Of a DNA stretch of 60,556 bases, positions 1 through 8,419 are shown piece after piece. Source of the DNA: Pelethousia sp034933245 (GTDB taxonomy: Bacteria > Bacillota > Clostridia > Christensenellales > CAG-138). The DNA lies in the NCBI GenBank assembly GCA_034933245.1, contig JAYFNX010000012.1, positions 1 to 60,556 of the forward strand, in the 5' to 3' direction. Both the position numbers and the translations under genes were made by a program. A model generated the notes under the pieces. The model did no database searches, was not told the DNA's origin, and worked only from the letters and a program-made list of their open reading frames with translations. The first letter of the stretch is position 1. Every line of letters begins with the position of its first letter.

Positions 1-35
<35 letters not shown>

Positions 36-100
36 CTGCATATGCATCGTAGGCTGCGAGAACGGCTGCATGCATTCTCCCCGCGTTTAGCCGGATCCTG

Positions 101-457
101 CTAACCCAATTTTGCCAAGGCGGTTGTGATGGTTTCTTCCTTAAACGGCTTTACAACAAAGCCCTTGGCGCCGGAGAGAACCGCTTCGCGTACCATGGAC
201 TCCTGCCCGAGGGCAGATACCATGATAATCGTAGCATTCGGATCAATTTTGCGAATCGCCTTGAGCGCATCCAGCCCATTCATCTCCGGCATGGTGATAT
301 CCATGGTAACAATATCCGGCCGCAATTCCGTATATTTCTGAACGGCAACCAAGCCGTTCTCGGCCTCACCTGCCACCTCAAAGCCGTTCTTTGCTATGAT
401 GTTGCGAATGGAGACGCGCATAAATGTTGCATCGTCGACGATCAGGATCTTCTTCAT
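101..457 (-). CDS. cheY: CheY-type single-domain response regulator (1)
   Basis: A 118-residue receiver domain with no output domain. The acidic pair D8-D9, the phospho-acceptor D53 in TMDITMPEMNG, the switch residue S81 and K103 in VVKPF are all present. Proteins of this kind take phosphate from CheA and bind the flagellar switch (FliM/FliY). GGAGG lies 7 bases before the ATG. It is the last gene of the cheC-to-cheY minus-strand run, just after cheR. A second CheY (6698-7060) lies in the same run, so which one drives the motor cannot be decided from sequence. Confidence 0.93.
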   Translation of the reverse strand: MKKILIVDDATFMRVSIRNIIAKNGFEVAGEAENGLVAVQKYTELRPDIVTMDITMPEMNGLDALKAIRKIDPNATIIMVSALGQESMVREAVLSGAKGFVVKPFKEETITTALAKLG

Positions 458-493
458 CGTAAATCCTCCAAATTATACATATAAGGCGAAAAT

Positions 494-1300
494 TTATACC
501 TCACGCCTATAAACAGACGGTTGTACGTACTTAAAGTCCGTTTTCAAGTTTACCAAGGTTTCGGACATGCCAACGATCAGATATCCGCCCGGTTTCAGCG
601 CATCAAAGAGCCGTTTGGAGAGAGCTTGCCTCGTTACCTGATCAAAGTAGATCATCACATTGCGGCAAAATATGATATCATACGTGCGAAACGGCCAGCG
701 CAAGGGGTCGTTCAGGTTAAAATACCGATATTGAATCATCGCCTTAAGGGTGGGTTTGACTTCATATTCGTCCTCACCCTTTTTGGTGAAATATTTGATT
801 ACCCAATCCTTGGGCAATTTCGATATCCGCTCTCCATCATAAACGCCGGTTTTCGCGGTATCCAACACATTCTGGGATATATCCGAGGCGTCGATTCCAA
901 TGTGTGCAGCCTGCATCCCAAAGAAGTTGGAGATCGCCATGGCGAGAGAATAGGGTTCTTCTCCGGATGAGCATGCGGCGCTCCAAATCTTTCGGTTCGC
1001 GCCAATTTTATCGTTTTTCCAAGATGGGAACACCTGCTTCGCCAGAAAATGATAGTGGCCTTCCTCCCGAAGAAAAAACGTGAAATTCGTCGTAAGCTTG
1101 GACACCAGCAGGGAAACCTCCTTGCCGGTGAGATCCCGCATCACGTCGTCAATATAGGGACCAAAGTCCGTGTAGCCCCGCTTGGTCAGCGTCATGCTGA
1201 GCCGGCCTTCGATTAGGATTCGTTTTTGCGCCAGATTGATGCCAAATTTATGATACATGAAATCCCGGAGGCGAATAAAATCCGCATCGCTTATTTTCAT
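494..1300 (-). CDS. cheR: CheR chemoreceptor methyltransferase
   Basis: A 268-residue S-adenosylmethionine-dependent glutamate methyltransferase that methylates chemoreceptors for adaptation. An N-terminal helical domain leads to the TNFTFFLREE segment (CheR TxFFR-like), then the SAM-binding motif WSAACSSGEEPYSL, and IIFCRNVMIYF near the C terminus. The reading frame is open further upstream, but M-K-I-S-D at 1300 is preferred because it matches the family length, begins just after the cheW stop and has AGGGATG upstream. CheB, its antagonist, is encoded at 10779-11843. Confidence 0.92.
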   Translation of the reverse strand: MKISDADFIRLRDFMYHKFGINLAQKRILIEGRLSMTLTKRGYTDFGPYIDDVMRDLTGKEVSLLVSKLTTNFTFFLREEGHYHFLAKQVFPSWKNDKIGANRKIWSAACSSGEEPYSLAMAISNFFGMQAAHIGIDASDISQNVLDTAKTGVYDGERISKLPKDWVIKYFTKKGEDEYEVKPTLKAMIQYRYFNLNDPLRWPFRTYDIIFCRNVMIYFDQVTRQALSKRLFDALKPGGYLIVGMSETLVNLKTDFKYVQPSVYRREV

Positions 1301-1304
1301 GCGC

Positions 1305-1775
1305 TCATCCCTGAATGGCCATGAGCCTGTCGCAATCCAGCAAAAGCTGTATCTGGTTATCGGCATTACCAACGTTCTTTATATAGCGAATGCTCTCGCC
1401 TGCCTGCGCGTTGGGTGGCGGCATGCGCAGATCCGCCGGAATGTTGGTCACTTCCTGCACGGCATCCACAATCAAGCCGAGCTGCACCCCATCATTATCC
1501 AGCACAATGATGCAGGTGCGCTCCGTATATGCCTGCTCCGGCAAGCCGAAGCGCAGCCGAACATCCATAAGCGGAATAATGCTGCCCCTTAGATTGATGA
1601 TGCCCTTCATGCAGGCAGGCAGGAACGGCACCACCGTAATCGGAAGCATCTCAATAATTTCAATAATATAATGGATCTCAATACCATAGCTTTGCTTATC
1701 TATGGTAAACACCAAAAAGCGATCTTCCGCGGTATCCTGTTCTCTTTGCATGTCGTTCTTGGGTTGTGTCTCCAT
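1305..1775 (-). CDS. cheW: CheW coupling protein
   Basis: A 156-residue single CheW domain (SH3-like double barrel) that links chemoreceptors to the CheA kinase. Typical segments are FLVFTIDKQSYGIEIHYIIEII at the start and GIINLRGSIIPLMDVRLRFG, the hallmark CheW strand pair with the conserved NLRG. The first 18 residues are polar and probably disordered. It lies between yaaR and cheR. A second, zinc-domain-containing CheW is encoded at 51109-51957; no cheA is in the window. Confidence 0.93.
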   Translation of the reverse strand: METQPKNDMQREQDTAEDRFLVFTIDKQSYGIEIHYIIEIIEMLPITVVPFLPACMKGIINLRGSIIPLMDVRLRFGLPEQAYTERTCIIVLDNDGVQLGLIVDAVQEVTNIPADLRMPPPNAQAGESIRYIKNVGNADNQIQLLLDCDRLMAIQG

Positions 1776-1802
1776 TGTAGTCTTCTCCTTTAGGTTCCCT
1801 TG

Positions 1803-2255
1803 TTACATCAGCATGTCGACCAGCATACCCCGAATGTCATCCACAGTGCTCAGCAAGGCGATGTGATCGGCCTCCGTCGCCAACAGGTTTTTTAGAATTT
1901 CGTCCAGTTTATCATTTATGCATTGAACAAGGGCAAAGGTTTTGTTGCGCCCTCTGGTATCGAATTTCCGATATTTCCGGAAGGCAAAACCGTTGCTCAC
2001 CGTTTCATCCAAAAGCTTGCGGATCATTTCACGGTACCGATGAAATTCCGACAGATCCGCCCGCTTTACCATACGCTCCCCCTGCTCGGCAATGGTGCCG
2101 ATAAGCTGCGTGATATAAGCTTCGTAGCGGCTTTCTGAAAGTTCGCTCAAATGCCTGGAAAATGGCATTGTGCTGGCATTTTGCTGCACCGCTTCATCCC
2201 GGATGGTACGGGCTGCATTTTCGGAAAGGGGCTGGTTGATCTTTTGTATTTTCAT
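1803..2255 (-). CDS. YaaR family protein (DUF327)
   Basis: A 150-residue all-alpha, charged protein matching the YaaR/DUF327 family in length and in the segment RDEAVQQNASTMPFSRHL followed by a long C-terminal helical region (SEFHRYREMIRKLLDETVSNGFAF). The molecular function of the family is unknown. Its place directly after fliS and the FliT-like gene, and before cheW, suggests a role in flagellar assembly or late export, but that is inference only. There is no signal peptide or membrane segment. Confidence 0.75.
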   Translation of the reverse strand: MKIQKINQPLSENAARTIRDEAVQQNASTMPFSRHLSELSESRYEAYITQLIGTIAEQGERMVKRADLSEFHRYREMIRKLLDETVSNGFAFRKYRKFDTRGRNKTFALVQCINDKLDEILKNLLATEADHIALLSTVDDIRGMLVDMLM

Positions 2256-2282
2256 CCTGCCTGTGATCGCCTTGGCTACCGC

Positions 2283-2741
2283 TTAGCGGAGCGTGTCCAC
2301 CCGGCGCCCCTCCTCCTCTTCCGGTACGGGAGCATAGGCTTGTATGCTCTTCCGCCCGTCCTTGACTTCCTTTATGCTTTCCATTAAACGGCACCTGGCC
2401 TGCTCTAACGTCCTGATGCCTTGCTCATCTAAGGTTTGAATACACGTAAGCAAGGCCCGAATCGTATCCTGTTCCAGCGAGATCCGCCTGGTCTCTTCCG
2501 CCTGGGGCTCATAGCCCGAATCCTGAAGGAAGGCAAAGCGTTTGTCCAACTGGCCCACGGCTTCCATATAGGCACTTCTTTTATCAAGCAACTGAAGAAT
2601 GCCCGCAAACTGCGCTTCATCCTCGCCGCCCTTTTCAAGCCTGGAAACCACCTCTTCCGTGATGGTCTTCATGGCGCTCAAAGCATTTGCTTTTTGGTGC
2701 GCCAAGCTATGCATGGCGCCCTTCTCACCCGGGCCCTTCAT
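2283..2741 (-). CDS. FliT-like putative export chaperone
   Basis: A 152-residue, highly helical and charged protein. Its ATG overlaps the fliS stop as ATGA (2738-2741), which implies translational coupling. FliT-type proteins sit in this position and act as chaperones for the filament cap FliD. The helices around residues 15-120 and the absence of membrane segments fit that role, but sequence identity to FliT is too low to be sure by eye. A second in-frame ATG ten codons in (2714) is an alternative start. The C-terminal 35 residues are polar and probably disordered. Confidence 0.5.
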   Translation of the reverse strand: MKGPGEKGAMHSLAHQKANALSAMKTITEEVVSRLEKGGEDEAQFAGILQLLDKRSAYMEAVGQLDKRFAFLQDSGYEPQAEETRRISLEQDTIRALLTCIQTLDEQGIRTLEQARCRLMESIKEVKDGRKSIQAYAPVPEEEEGRRVDTLR

Positions 2742-3142
2742 TCCTCAATGGCGTAGGCTCTGCCATCACCTGCGTTGCGAATCGCAACCCATGCGTACCG
2801 AAGGCCGCCAACGACCTCCAGAATGCCGGGGATGCGATCCCTTTCTTTATGCAGATTGATCTGAACCAGTTCCTGGAGGAGAAAGTCATAGAGCCGCATT
2901 AGATCCGAAGCGATGCTGTAACGCAAATCCAAGCTATGCAGCAGCTCTGAAACGATATCCTGTGCTTTTGTCAGGTGTTGATTCGCCTTTTCATAATCGC
3001 CCTGCTCCATAAAAATGTCTGCGAGCTTCACCTGTTTGATCAGCGCCTCGTAAAGCATAATCACCAAATCGATGGGACTGGCCGTCATTACGCTATCGCT
3101 CTGGTATTTATTCAACAGGGCCGCATTGCTGCTTGCGTACAA
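2738..3142 (-). CDS. fliS: FliS flagellin export chaperone
   Basis: A 134-residue four-helix FliS protein, which binds the disordered C terminus of flagellin in the cytosol and delivers it to the export gate. The N terminus (YASSNAALLNKYQSDSV, then SPIDLVIMLYEALIKQV) and the LDLRYSIASDLMRLYDFLL helix are characteristic. The start is TTG, supported by AAGAGGAG 9 bases upstream; no ATG is suitably placed. It follows fliD and overlaps the FliT-like gene by 4 bases. Confidence 0.93.
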   Translation of the reverse strand: MYASSNAALLNKYQSDSVMTASPIDLVIMLYEALIKQVKLADIFMEQGDYEKANQHLTKAQDIVSELLHSLDLRYSIASDLMRLYDFLLQELVQINLHKERDRIPGILEVVGGLRYAWVAIRNAGDGRAYAIEE

Positions 3143-3184
3143 TTATAATCACTCCTCTTAATTGATGAGAAAATCATCCGCGTT

Positions 3185-5467
3185 TTAGTTACTTGTGGAA
3201 AGGCCAAGTTGTGCTGTGAGCCAACTCTGCTGGGATTGCAACTGGGTGAGGGCAGTCTCCATGGCGCTGTATTTCGCCCAATAGCTCTCTTCCTTCTCCG
3301 CCATCTTTTCAATGAGATCGGCCATCTTTTCCGTGTAGCCTGTGATGGCATCCTGTGTATCCACGATATTTTGTGTGCGCATAGCCGTATTGAAGGAGGA
3401 AAAGAGGCTGCTCATGCGCACAAGCAAACCGGAGTTTGCTTCAGTCACGCCGTTTTCCGTGCTGGTGGAGGTATCCGTGGAACCGCTCTCCGTGGTAGAG
3501 ATCTTTGTAAGGGCTTCCTGCACGGCATTGGGGTTTTCCTTAAACGCCGCCAGAAGCTTGTCTTCATCCAGCGTGAGCTTACCCTGCTCCGTACGCCAAT
3601 TGCTGCTGCTCCATGCGACCGTAGAAATGCCTAAGTCGCTGGCGGACAGCCCCGTATCCCCCACCTTAGCCAAAAGCGAGGAACGCAGCCCGCTGATCAG
3701 GCCGCCGATGGCCGCATCGTTGCGAAGGATGCCGCTCATAGCTTTCTCATCCCATTTTGCCCCCTCTTCTTCGGTCATGGCGCTTCGCTGTTCCTCCGTA
3801 AGGGGGGGATAGCTGCTGCTGTAACTCTTTTCGTAATATTTGGTCGTAAGGGCTCCCACAGCCTCGTTATAATCCGCAATAAAGCTTTTTATGGTGTCTA
3901 TGGTGGGCTGGTAATCCCTTTCCACATTCACGGAGAGGCCTTCCTCTCCGAAATCCTTGGTGCCGGTAATTTGGAAGGCAAGGCCATCAAACGTAAACGT
4001 GTTGGAGGATTGGGTTATTTCTTTGGTTATGCCATTGCTGACGACTTCCAGCTTGGCATCCGTTCCTTGGATGTCGCTCTCATCAGCCAGGCCAAACACT
4101 GCAAGCCCTGAAAAGGATAATATTGAGTTGCTGCCCGTCGTAGCGTTTGCGATTTGGAAAGAGTCCGTCATCTCGCTGTAGCTAAACACGGCCTGAGCGG
4201 TCTTATCCCGGTTAATGGTGGACATCATGTCCGAAAGGGTGGTGCTGGCGGTATCAAAGGTGAACTCTTTTCCGTTCACCGTAACCTTTATCTCATCCTC
4301 CACGGTTTCGCCCAGCTTTCGAACCGCCTCCGCGATGGTATCCTCCCGTTTCACGCTACCCGAATCGGTATACGTTCCCTCTTCCGTGCCGAACAGGCTA
4401 TCTTCGCCGAAAAGCGCGCCGCTCACCTGGATGGAGGCCGTGGCATTGGCGCCAGGCTCGTTTCGTAAAACAAAGGCCCCGTCGTTTTCATCATAAGACA
4501 TCGTCACGCCTTCCAAACGGGCGTTAACCTCATCCATCACCGTCTGGATGGACTTGTCTGTTATGTCGAACGCCTCCCCATTTACCGAAAAGCTGTTGCC
4601 GGTAAGCTCCAGGCCCGTGGCCTCCGCCAGATCCTGGAAGGTGGCGCTCGCAATGTCCAACTCCGCGCCGGCGTTGCCAAGAATGCTCTCCTTATGTACG
4701 TCCGTATTTTTTAGGCCAAACCCCCCATCCGAGGAGAAGGGGGCGCCGGTGATATTGGAGAATTCCAGTTTGGTATCCGTCCCGATGGTTTTGCTAGCGA
4801 AGGCTACCGTGCCGGTAGCGTAATCAATTCCCATTGAGGCAGCAGCCGCAGAAGCGTTCACTTCGCCCACCAGAGCTTCCAGAGACGTATCCTGGGCTAA
4901 GGTGAAGGTTTCCCCATTGATGGAAAAGGATAGGCTTTCGCCATCCTGAAGGCCAAATTGCGCTGCCAAATCGCCGATGGTTGTAGTTTCTGAAATGGTT
5001 TGCCCTTCTTCCAACGCTATAGCGCCTTGAACCTGCGCCCGGAGATACTGGCCGGATAGGCCCTTTATCTCGGTTTGCTGTGTTTCAACCTGGCTGGTTC
5101 TGGATGCCGCCGCAGCTTTGGTGGTAGAAAGAACTTGGAAGCTGGAGGATAGGGCGTTAGTCGTACCCGTCACTTTAATCGCGCTATTTTCCTCCATGTT
5201 GACCGTATACGCGTTGTAGGTGCTGCTCTTGAGCAAGCTGTTATCGCCCAAAACGCTTAGGTATGAGCTGCGCAAGCTGGAGACGGCGGAGTTGAGCTCC
5301 GAGTACGCATCATACTTCCATTGGGCCTTTTCTTTCTGCTGATAAACCTTATCCAGCTTTGCCTGTTCCGCCGCAAGCAGATTTTCCACAATGGTATCTG
5401 TATCCATGCCGGAAGCAAGGCCGCTTATCCTTTGGGTTGTATAACCATATAAATTGATCGACGACAT
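3185..5467 (-). CDS. fliD: FliD filament cap protein, enlarged
   Basis: FliD forms the pentameric cap at the filament tip and folds incoming flagellin. The 760 residues compare with about 450-500 in many FliDs. The N-terminal FliD_N region (RISGLASGMDTDTIVENLL) and the C-terminal coiled-coil region (LLVRMSSLFSSFNTAMRTQN, then the LTQLQSQQSW helix) are intact. The extra length comes from three tandem segments of about 80 residues (roughly 162-245, 276-354, 379-460), each with a pattern like FSxNGxxF followed by VNA or INR and a G-x-x-F/LFG end. A SigD-like promoter lies at 5545-5571. fliS follows directly. Confidence 0.93.
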   Translation of the reverse strand: MSSINLYGYTTQRISGLASGMDTDTIVENLLAAEQAKLDKVYQQKEKAQWKYDAYSELNSAVSSLRSSYLSVLGDNSLLKSSTYNAYTVNMEENSAIKVTGTTNALSSSFQVLSTTKAAAASRTSQVETQQTEIKGLSGQYLRAQVQGAIALEEGQTISETTTIGDLAAQFGLQDGESLSFSINGETFTLAQDTSLEALVGEVNASAAAASMGIDYATGTVAFASKTIGTDTKLEFSNITGAPFSSDGGFGLKNTDVHKESILGNAGAELDIASATFQDLAEATGLELTGNSFSVNGEAFDITDKSIQTVMDEVNARLEGVTMSYDENDGAFVLRNEPGANATASIQVSGALFGEDSLFGTEEGTYTDSGSVKREDTIAEAVRKLGETVEDEIKVTVNGKEFTFDTASTTLSDMMSTINRDKTAQAVFSYSEMTDSFQIANATTGSNSILSFSGLAVFGLADESDIQGTDAKLEVVSNGITKEITQSSNTFTFDGLAFQITGTKDFGEEGLSVNVERDYQPTIDTIKSFIADYNEAVGALTTKYYEKSYSSSYPPLTEEQRSAMTEEEGAKWDEKAMSGILRNDAAIGGLISGLRSSLLAKVGDTGLSASDLGISTVAWSSSNWRTEQGKLTLDEDKLLAAFKENPNAVQEALTKISTTESGSTDTSTSTENGVTEANSGLLVRMSSLFSSFNTAMRTQNIVDTQDAITGYTEKMADLIEKMAEKEESYWAKYSAMETALTQLQSQQSWLTAQLGLSTSN

Positions 5468-5544
5468 ATCCTACACTCCTTTGTTCTAAAACCCACGTTT
5501 GCTTCCGCTCTTCTCGTATATATCTGCGAATCCTATTTCTATTT

Positions 5545-5571
5545 ATATCGCCATTTTTTCCCGCGGATTAA
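5545..5571 (-). promoter_or_regulatory. Candidate SigD (sigma-28) promoter of fliD
   Basis: On the minus strand TTAA (5571-5568), a 15-base spacer and GGCGATAT (5552-5545) are followed by AAATAG. The flagellin promoter at 26821-26847 has the same parts and the same AAATAG after its -10. The predicted start near 5538 leaves a leader of about 70 bases to the fliD ATG. The sigma-28 consensus of Gram-positives is TAAA-N15-CCGATAT. Seen by eye, not mapped. Confidence 0.65.
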
Positions 5572-5601
5572 TGCTGCAAAGCAGGATCGCCCACGAAAAT
5601 A

Positions 5602-6678
5602 TCACTTATGGGCAAAATATTGAACCTCCTTCATCCTGGAGGAATAGATGTTCCGAATATAGGTATAATTTCGCAAAAGTCGGCCGGCCTGGGCGATGGC
5701 CACGCCCCGATCCGGATCATAAGCGCCATCCTCCGAAGGGGAAACCACCTGTACATGTCCATGGCCGCCCGCCTGGTTTTTCCATACGGCCACCGCAGGA
5801 TAGCCGTGGTTTGCCAAGGCTTGGGCCTGTTCCGCCGTTACCTCATGCCAGCCATATTGGGTTCCCCGGGTATTGAGCCAATCGCACGTCCTGTTGGCGT
5901 TCATGCTTACGACGTTTCCCGCGCCCGATGTCGTGGGAGCGCCCGTGTCTTTGTCCGTATAATGGGGAATCTCCGCGCCCATGGCGGAGGTAACGTCCCA
6001 CAAGAAAATATTACAATAGGTGTCCCCGGTGCCTTTTTGGTTCACGGCGTAACGGGGGTTGTTCTCAACATTAAACTGGTCGATCACCGAGCGGTATAAA
6101 GCGGCGTTGCGGTTCCCGGCAGCAGACATCAATTCCGCTGTCACCATGCGGCCGGGGCGTGTTTGGTTCCCCTCGCCGCGGTTTGCAGCCGCAACATCCA
6201 TAGAACCGCCGATGAGGGTCTCCCCATCGCTTTGGGCCGCATTCTGATAGGCCTTAAAAAGGGATTGGGCGGCGGCCATGGTGGCCTGGGTGCCGACGTT
6301 GCTCCCGGAAAGCCCGCCGATCCCGCCATCCTGCAGGCCGCCCATCAAAAGGTCTCCCACATTCCCAAGGCCATTCAAGCCGCTTAGCAAGCTTCCCTCT
6401 CCGCTTGCCCCCAGCAATGCCATAAGCAACAAAAGCACACGCTCCCCGCCCTCTTGCGCAAGGCCGGAGGACAAAAGCGGTGCCAGGTCCTTCAGCGAGA
6501 GGGAGCCAGCGGCCTCACCATCCGCATTTTCTATGTCGGCGCGATCCACGGTAGAGCCCTGGCCCATAGCCGTTTCCAAAGCGGCGGCAAACAGGCTTTG
6601 GGAGTTCCCCGCCGCCTGACTTTCTGTATATTGGGCGATGGCCCGCGATCCCGCGGACTGGACTGTATTGTCGATCAA
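5602..6678 (-). CDS. Putative flagellum-associated peptidoglycan hydrolase (papain-like, CHAP/NlpC-type C terminus)
   Basis: A 358-residue protein lacking a classical signal peptide. Residues 1-190 are Ala/Gly/Ser-rich and low in complexity, with a short hydrophobic stretch at 80-90 (VLLLLMALLGA). Residues 210-320 resemble papain-like amidases: C222 in GDTYCNIFLWDV is the likely nucleophile and H306 or H308 in GGHGHVQVVSP the likely base. The start is TTG, 5-6 bases after GGGAGGG. It lies between cheY and fliD, where a rod-passage peptidoglycan hydrolase (the FlgJ role) would make sense; no FlgJ is encoded here. Substrate and export route are inferred. Confidence 0.55.
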   Translation of the reverse strand: MIDNTVQSAGSRAIAQYTESQAAGNSQSLFAAALETAMGQGSTVDRADIENADGEAAGSLSLKDLAPLLSSGLAQEGGERVLLLLMALLGASGEGSLLSGLNGLGNVGDLLMGGLQDGGIGGLSGSNVGTQATMAAAQSLFKAYQNAAQSDGETLIGGSMDVAAANRGEGNQTRPGRMVTAELMSAAGNRNAALYRSVIDQFNVENNPRYAVNQKGTGDTYCNIFLWDVTSAMGAEIPHYTDKDTGAPTTSGAGNVVSMNANRTCDWLNTRGTQYGWHEVTAEQAQALANHGYPAVAVWKNQAGGHGHVQVVSPSEDGAYDPDRGVAIAQAGRLLRNYTYIRNIYSSRMKEVQYFAHK

Positions 6679-6697
6679 GGCGGCCCTCCCTTCTTCG

Positions 6698-7060
6698 TTA
6701 TTCCTGCGCCACGGACCGGATCGTGCCGATCAACGTGCCTTCAACCACAGGCTTGACCACGAAGGCTTTTGCACCGCGCTCCATACTCTTTTGCACAAAA
6801 ATCTCCTGCCCCATAGCGGAAGACATGATTATTTTCGCCGCGGGATCTATCTTGATGATTTCTTCCAATGCCTCGAGCCCTTGCATGCCTGGCATGGTAA
6901 TATCCAGCACGACAACATCCGGCTTCGTTTCCCGGTATCTTTCGATAGCCTCGTAGCCATTCGCAGCCTCCGCAACCACGGTAATCTGGTTGCGGGAAAG
7001 CATGTCCCCATATATTTTGCGCATGAAGAGCGCATCATCCACAATCATTGCTCGTATCAC
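6698..7060 (-). CDS. cheY: CheY-type single-domain response regulator (2)
   Basis: A 120-residue receiver domain with D8-D9, phospho-acceptor D53 (VVLDITMPGMQG), S81 (the second S of IIMSSAMGQ is the switch position) and K103 (VVKPV). The GTG start at 7060 aligns the N terminus exactly with the other CheY (MIRAMIVDDA against MKKILIVDDA). It follows cheD, the usual gene order for a CheY served by the CheC phosphatase. The two CheY proteins are clearly paralogous and may divide motor control and phosphate-sink roles. Confidence 0.92.
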   Translation of the reverse strand: MIRAMIVDDALFMRKIYGDMLSRNQITVVAEAANGYEAIERYRETKPDVVVLDITMPGMQGLEALEEIIKIDPAAKIIMSSAMGQEIFVQKSMERGAKAFVVKPVVEGTLIGTIRSVAQE

Positions 7061-7106
7061 TACCTATTTACCTTTTCCTTTTCTTTTTCTAAATCCGCCC
7101 CCGGAT

Positions 7107-7592
7107 TTAAATGGACTTCTCCCCCATTCCTACGGTTTTAATATGTAGCATACCAGTAGCCGGATCAAACGTGATGGTGCGCCCATAGGTGCCCAAAACA
7201 TCCTCCGACAGAATCGGAATGCGAAGTTTGCCCAACATTTCCCGGCAAACCTTTACGTTACGCTCGCCCACCTTGAGAAGATTGTTCTGCATAGACGTGG
7301 ATGCGAACATATGTGCTCCACCCGCCAACTTTGCCGTAAGCCCCGCCCGCATGGCGCCGGCGCGCTGCACGCGTTCCAATAGCAGCAAAATGCCGCTATC
7401 CGCAAATTTGGCCTTGTTCGAGCTATCCGAAACGGCGGTGGCCGTGGGAAGCATCACGTGTACCATCCCGCCAATCTTATTCGTTTTGTCATAAAGCGTT
7501 ACACCACAACAGGAACCCAGTCCGAGTGTACTGATCTTGTCCGGTGCCTTTACTACGTTCAGCTCCGCTATGCCTATTAAAATTGTACTCAT
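7107..7592 (-). CDS. cheD: CheD receptor glutamine deamidase
   Basis: A 161-residue CheD, which deamidates specific glutamines on chemoreceptors and stimulates the CheC phosphatase. The catalytic cysteine is C28 in LGLGSCCG and the histidine is H45 in GGMVHVMLP. The third family element is present around SNKAKFADSGI, where a family Tyr is replaced by Phe. The residue after the catalytic Cys is a second Cys (C29). It lies directly downstream of cheC, as in Bacillus-type chemotaxis systems. Confidence 0.93.
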   Translation of the reverse strand: MSTILIGIAELNVVKAPDKISTLGLGSCCGVTLYDKTNKIGGMVHVMLPTATAVSDSSNKAKFADSGILLLLERVQRAGAMRAGLTAKLAGGAHMFASTSMQNNLLKVGERNVKVCREMLGKLRIPILSEDVLGTYGRTITFDPATGMLHIKTVGMGEKSI

Positions 7593-7642
7593 ATTCCGCT
7601 GCCGGTTCCCTTCCTAACGCACAGGGCGGCGCCCCTGTCTCA

Positions 7643-8251
7643 TTACAAGCCCAACGCTTTCATCAGGCGATCGTAGGAATCCATCGTAGGCACGAGAAAA
7701 TAACGCCCCGTAATGGAGGACAGATCGTTATGGAATTGCGTTTCCATATGCAAAACCGATTCTCCCACCTCGCCGTAAACCACCGCCGGCACATTCATCA
7801 TCGCCATAACCATATCCACGCTCAACGCCGGCACCGATGGAATAATCGCCATGCCTGTCATTCCTGAAATGGCGGACAAATATGCGCCTATTAAAATATT
7901 GCCGATCTCTTCAATGGGCTTGAGCGCAGAGCATGCGGCTGCATAGTTCTCGTTAAGACACATCACATCCTGGCCTGTAATCAGAGAGAGTAGCTCAAAT
8001 GCGGCATCCAATGTGAGAATCATCATGATGAAACCGTCCATATCGCCGGAGAGCTGAACCAGCACGCCCACTACGAGCTCATCCGGGCTGGAGAATCCCC
8101 GGGTTATTTCTGAAAACGGAACCATCTCGCACTGGGGTAAGCCAATATCCACTTTTGTATCCAGCATGGTGGCCAAAGCGGTAGCAGCATTTCCCGTGCC
8201 AATATTGCCGATCTCTTTGAGTACGTCCATCATCATCGGGTCGATTGCCAT
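7643..8251 (-). CDS. cheC: CheC CheY-phosphate phosphatase
   Basis: A 202-residue CheC with both phosphatase active sites: E-I-G-N in DVLKEIGNIGTGNAATAL and E-I-G-N in PIEEIGNILIGAYL. CheC dephosphorylates CheY-P and binds CheD, giving an adaptation feedback. The open frame extends further upstream, but the ATG at 8251 has GAGGAG 6 bases before it and gives the family N terminus. It is the first gene of the left-hand minus-strand run and is transcribed divergently from the FliK-like gene at 8420. Confidence 0.92.
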   Translation of the reverse strand: MAIDPMMMDVLKEIGNIGTGNAATALATMLDTKVDIGLPQCEMVPFSEITRGFSSPDELVVGVLVQLSGDMDGFIMMILTLDAAFELLSLITGQDVMCLNENYAAACSALKPIEEIGNILIGAYLSAISGMTGMAIIPSVPALSVDMVMAMMNVPAVVYGEVGESVLHMETQFHNDLSSITGRYFLVPTMDSYDRLMKALGL

Positions 8252-8316
8252 AATAGACTCCTCACTTCCTCCCGCCTTACAACAGACATAGCGGGTCACA
8301 ATGCTTATTATTTACG

Positions 8317-8343
8317 ATATCGTGATTTTCGACATAAAGATTA
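8317..8343 (-). promoter_or_regulatory. Candidate SigD-type promoter toward cheC
   Basis: Minus-strand TAAT (8343-8340), a 15-base spacer and CACGATAT (8324-8317). The ACGATAT core matches the -10 of the flagellin promoter; the -35 is one base from TAAA. Its -35 overlaps that of the plus-strand candidate at 8342-8368. The sequence ACGATATCGT here is also a 10-base palindrome (8314-8323), so a protein-binding site is an alternative reading. Confidence 0.45.
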
Positions 8344-8368
8344 ATCGTGTGAATAAAAACTACGATAT
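8342..8368 (+). promoter_or_regulatory. Candidate SigD-type promoter toward the FliK-like gene
   Basis: TAAT (8342-8345), a 15-base spacer and TACGATAT (8361-8368), about 50 bases before the ATG at 8420. It mirrors the divergent candidate toward cheC and shares two bases of its -35. The pairing suggests that both genes belong to the late flagellar class. Confidence 0.45.
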
Positions 8369-8419
8369 TATTTGCAGAACATACCTGAATAAAAACAGTT
8401 TTGGCGGAAAGGAGCGGCC

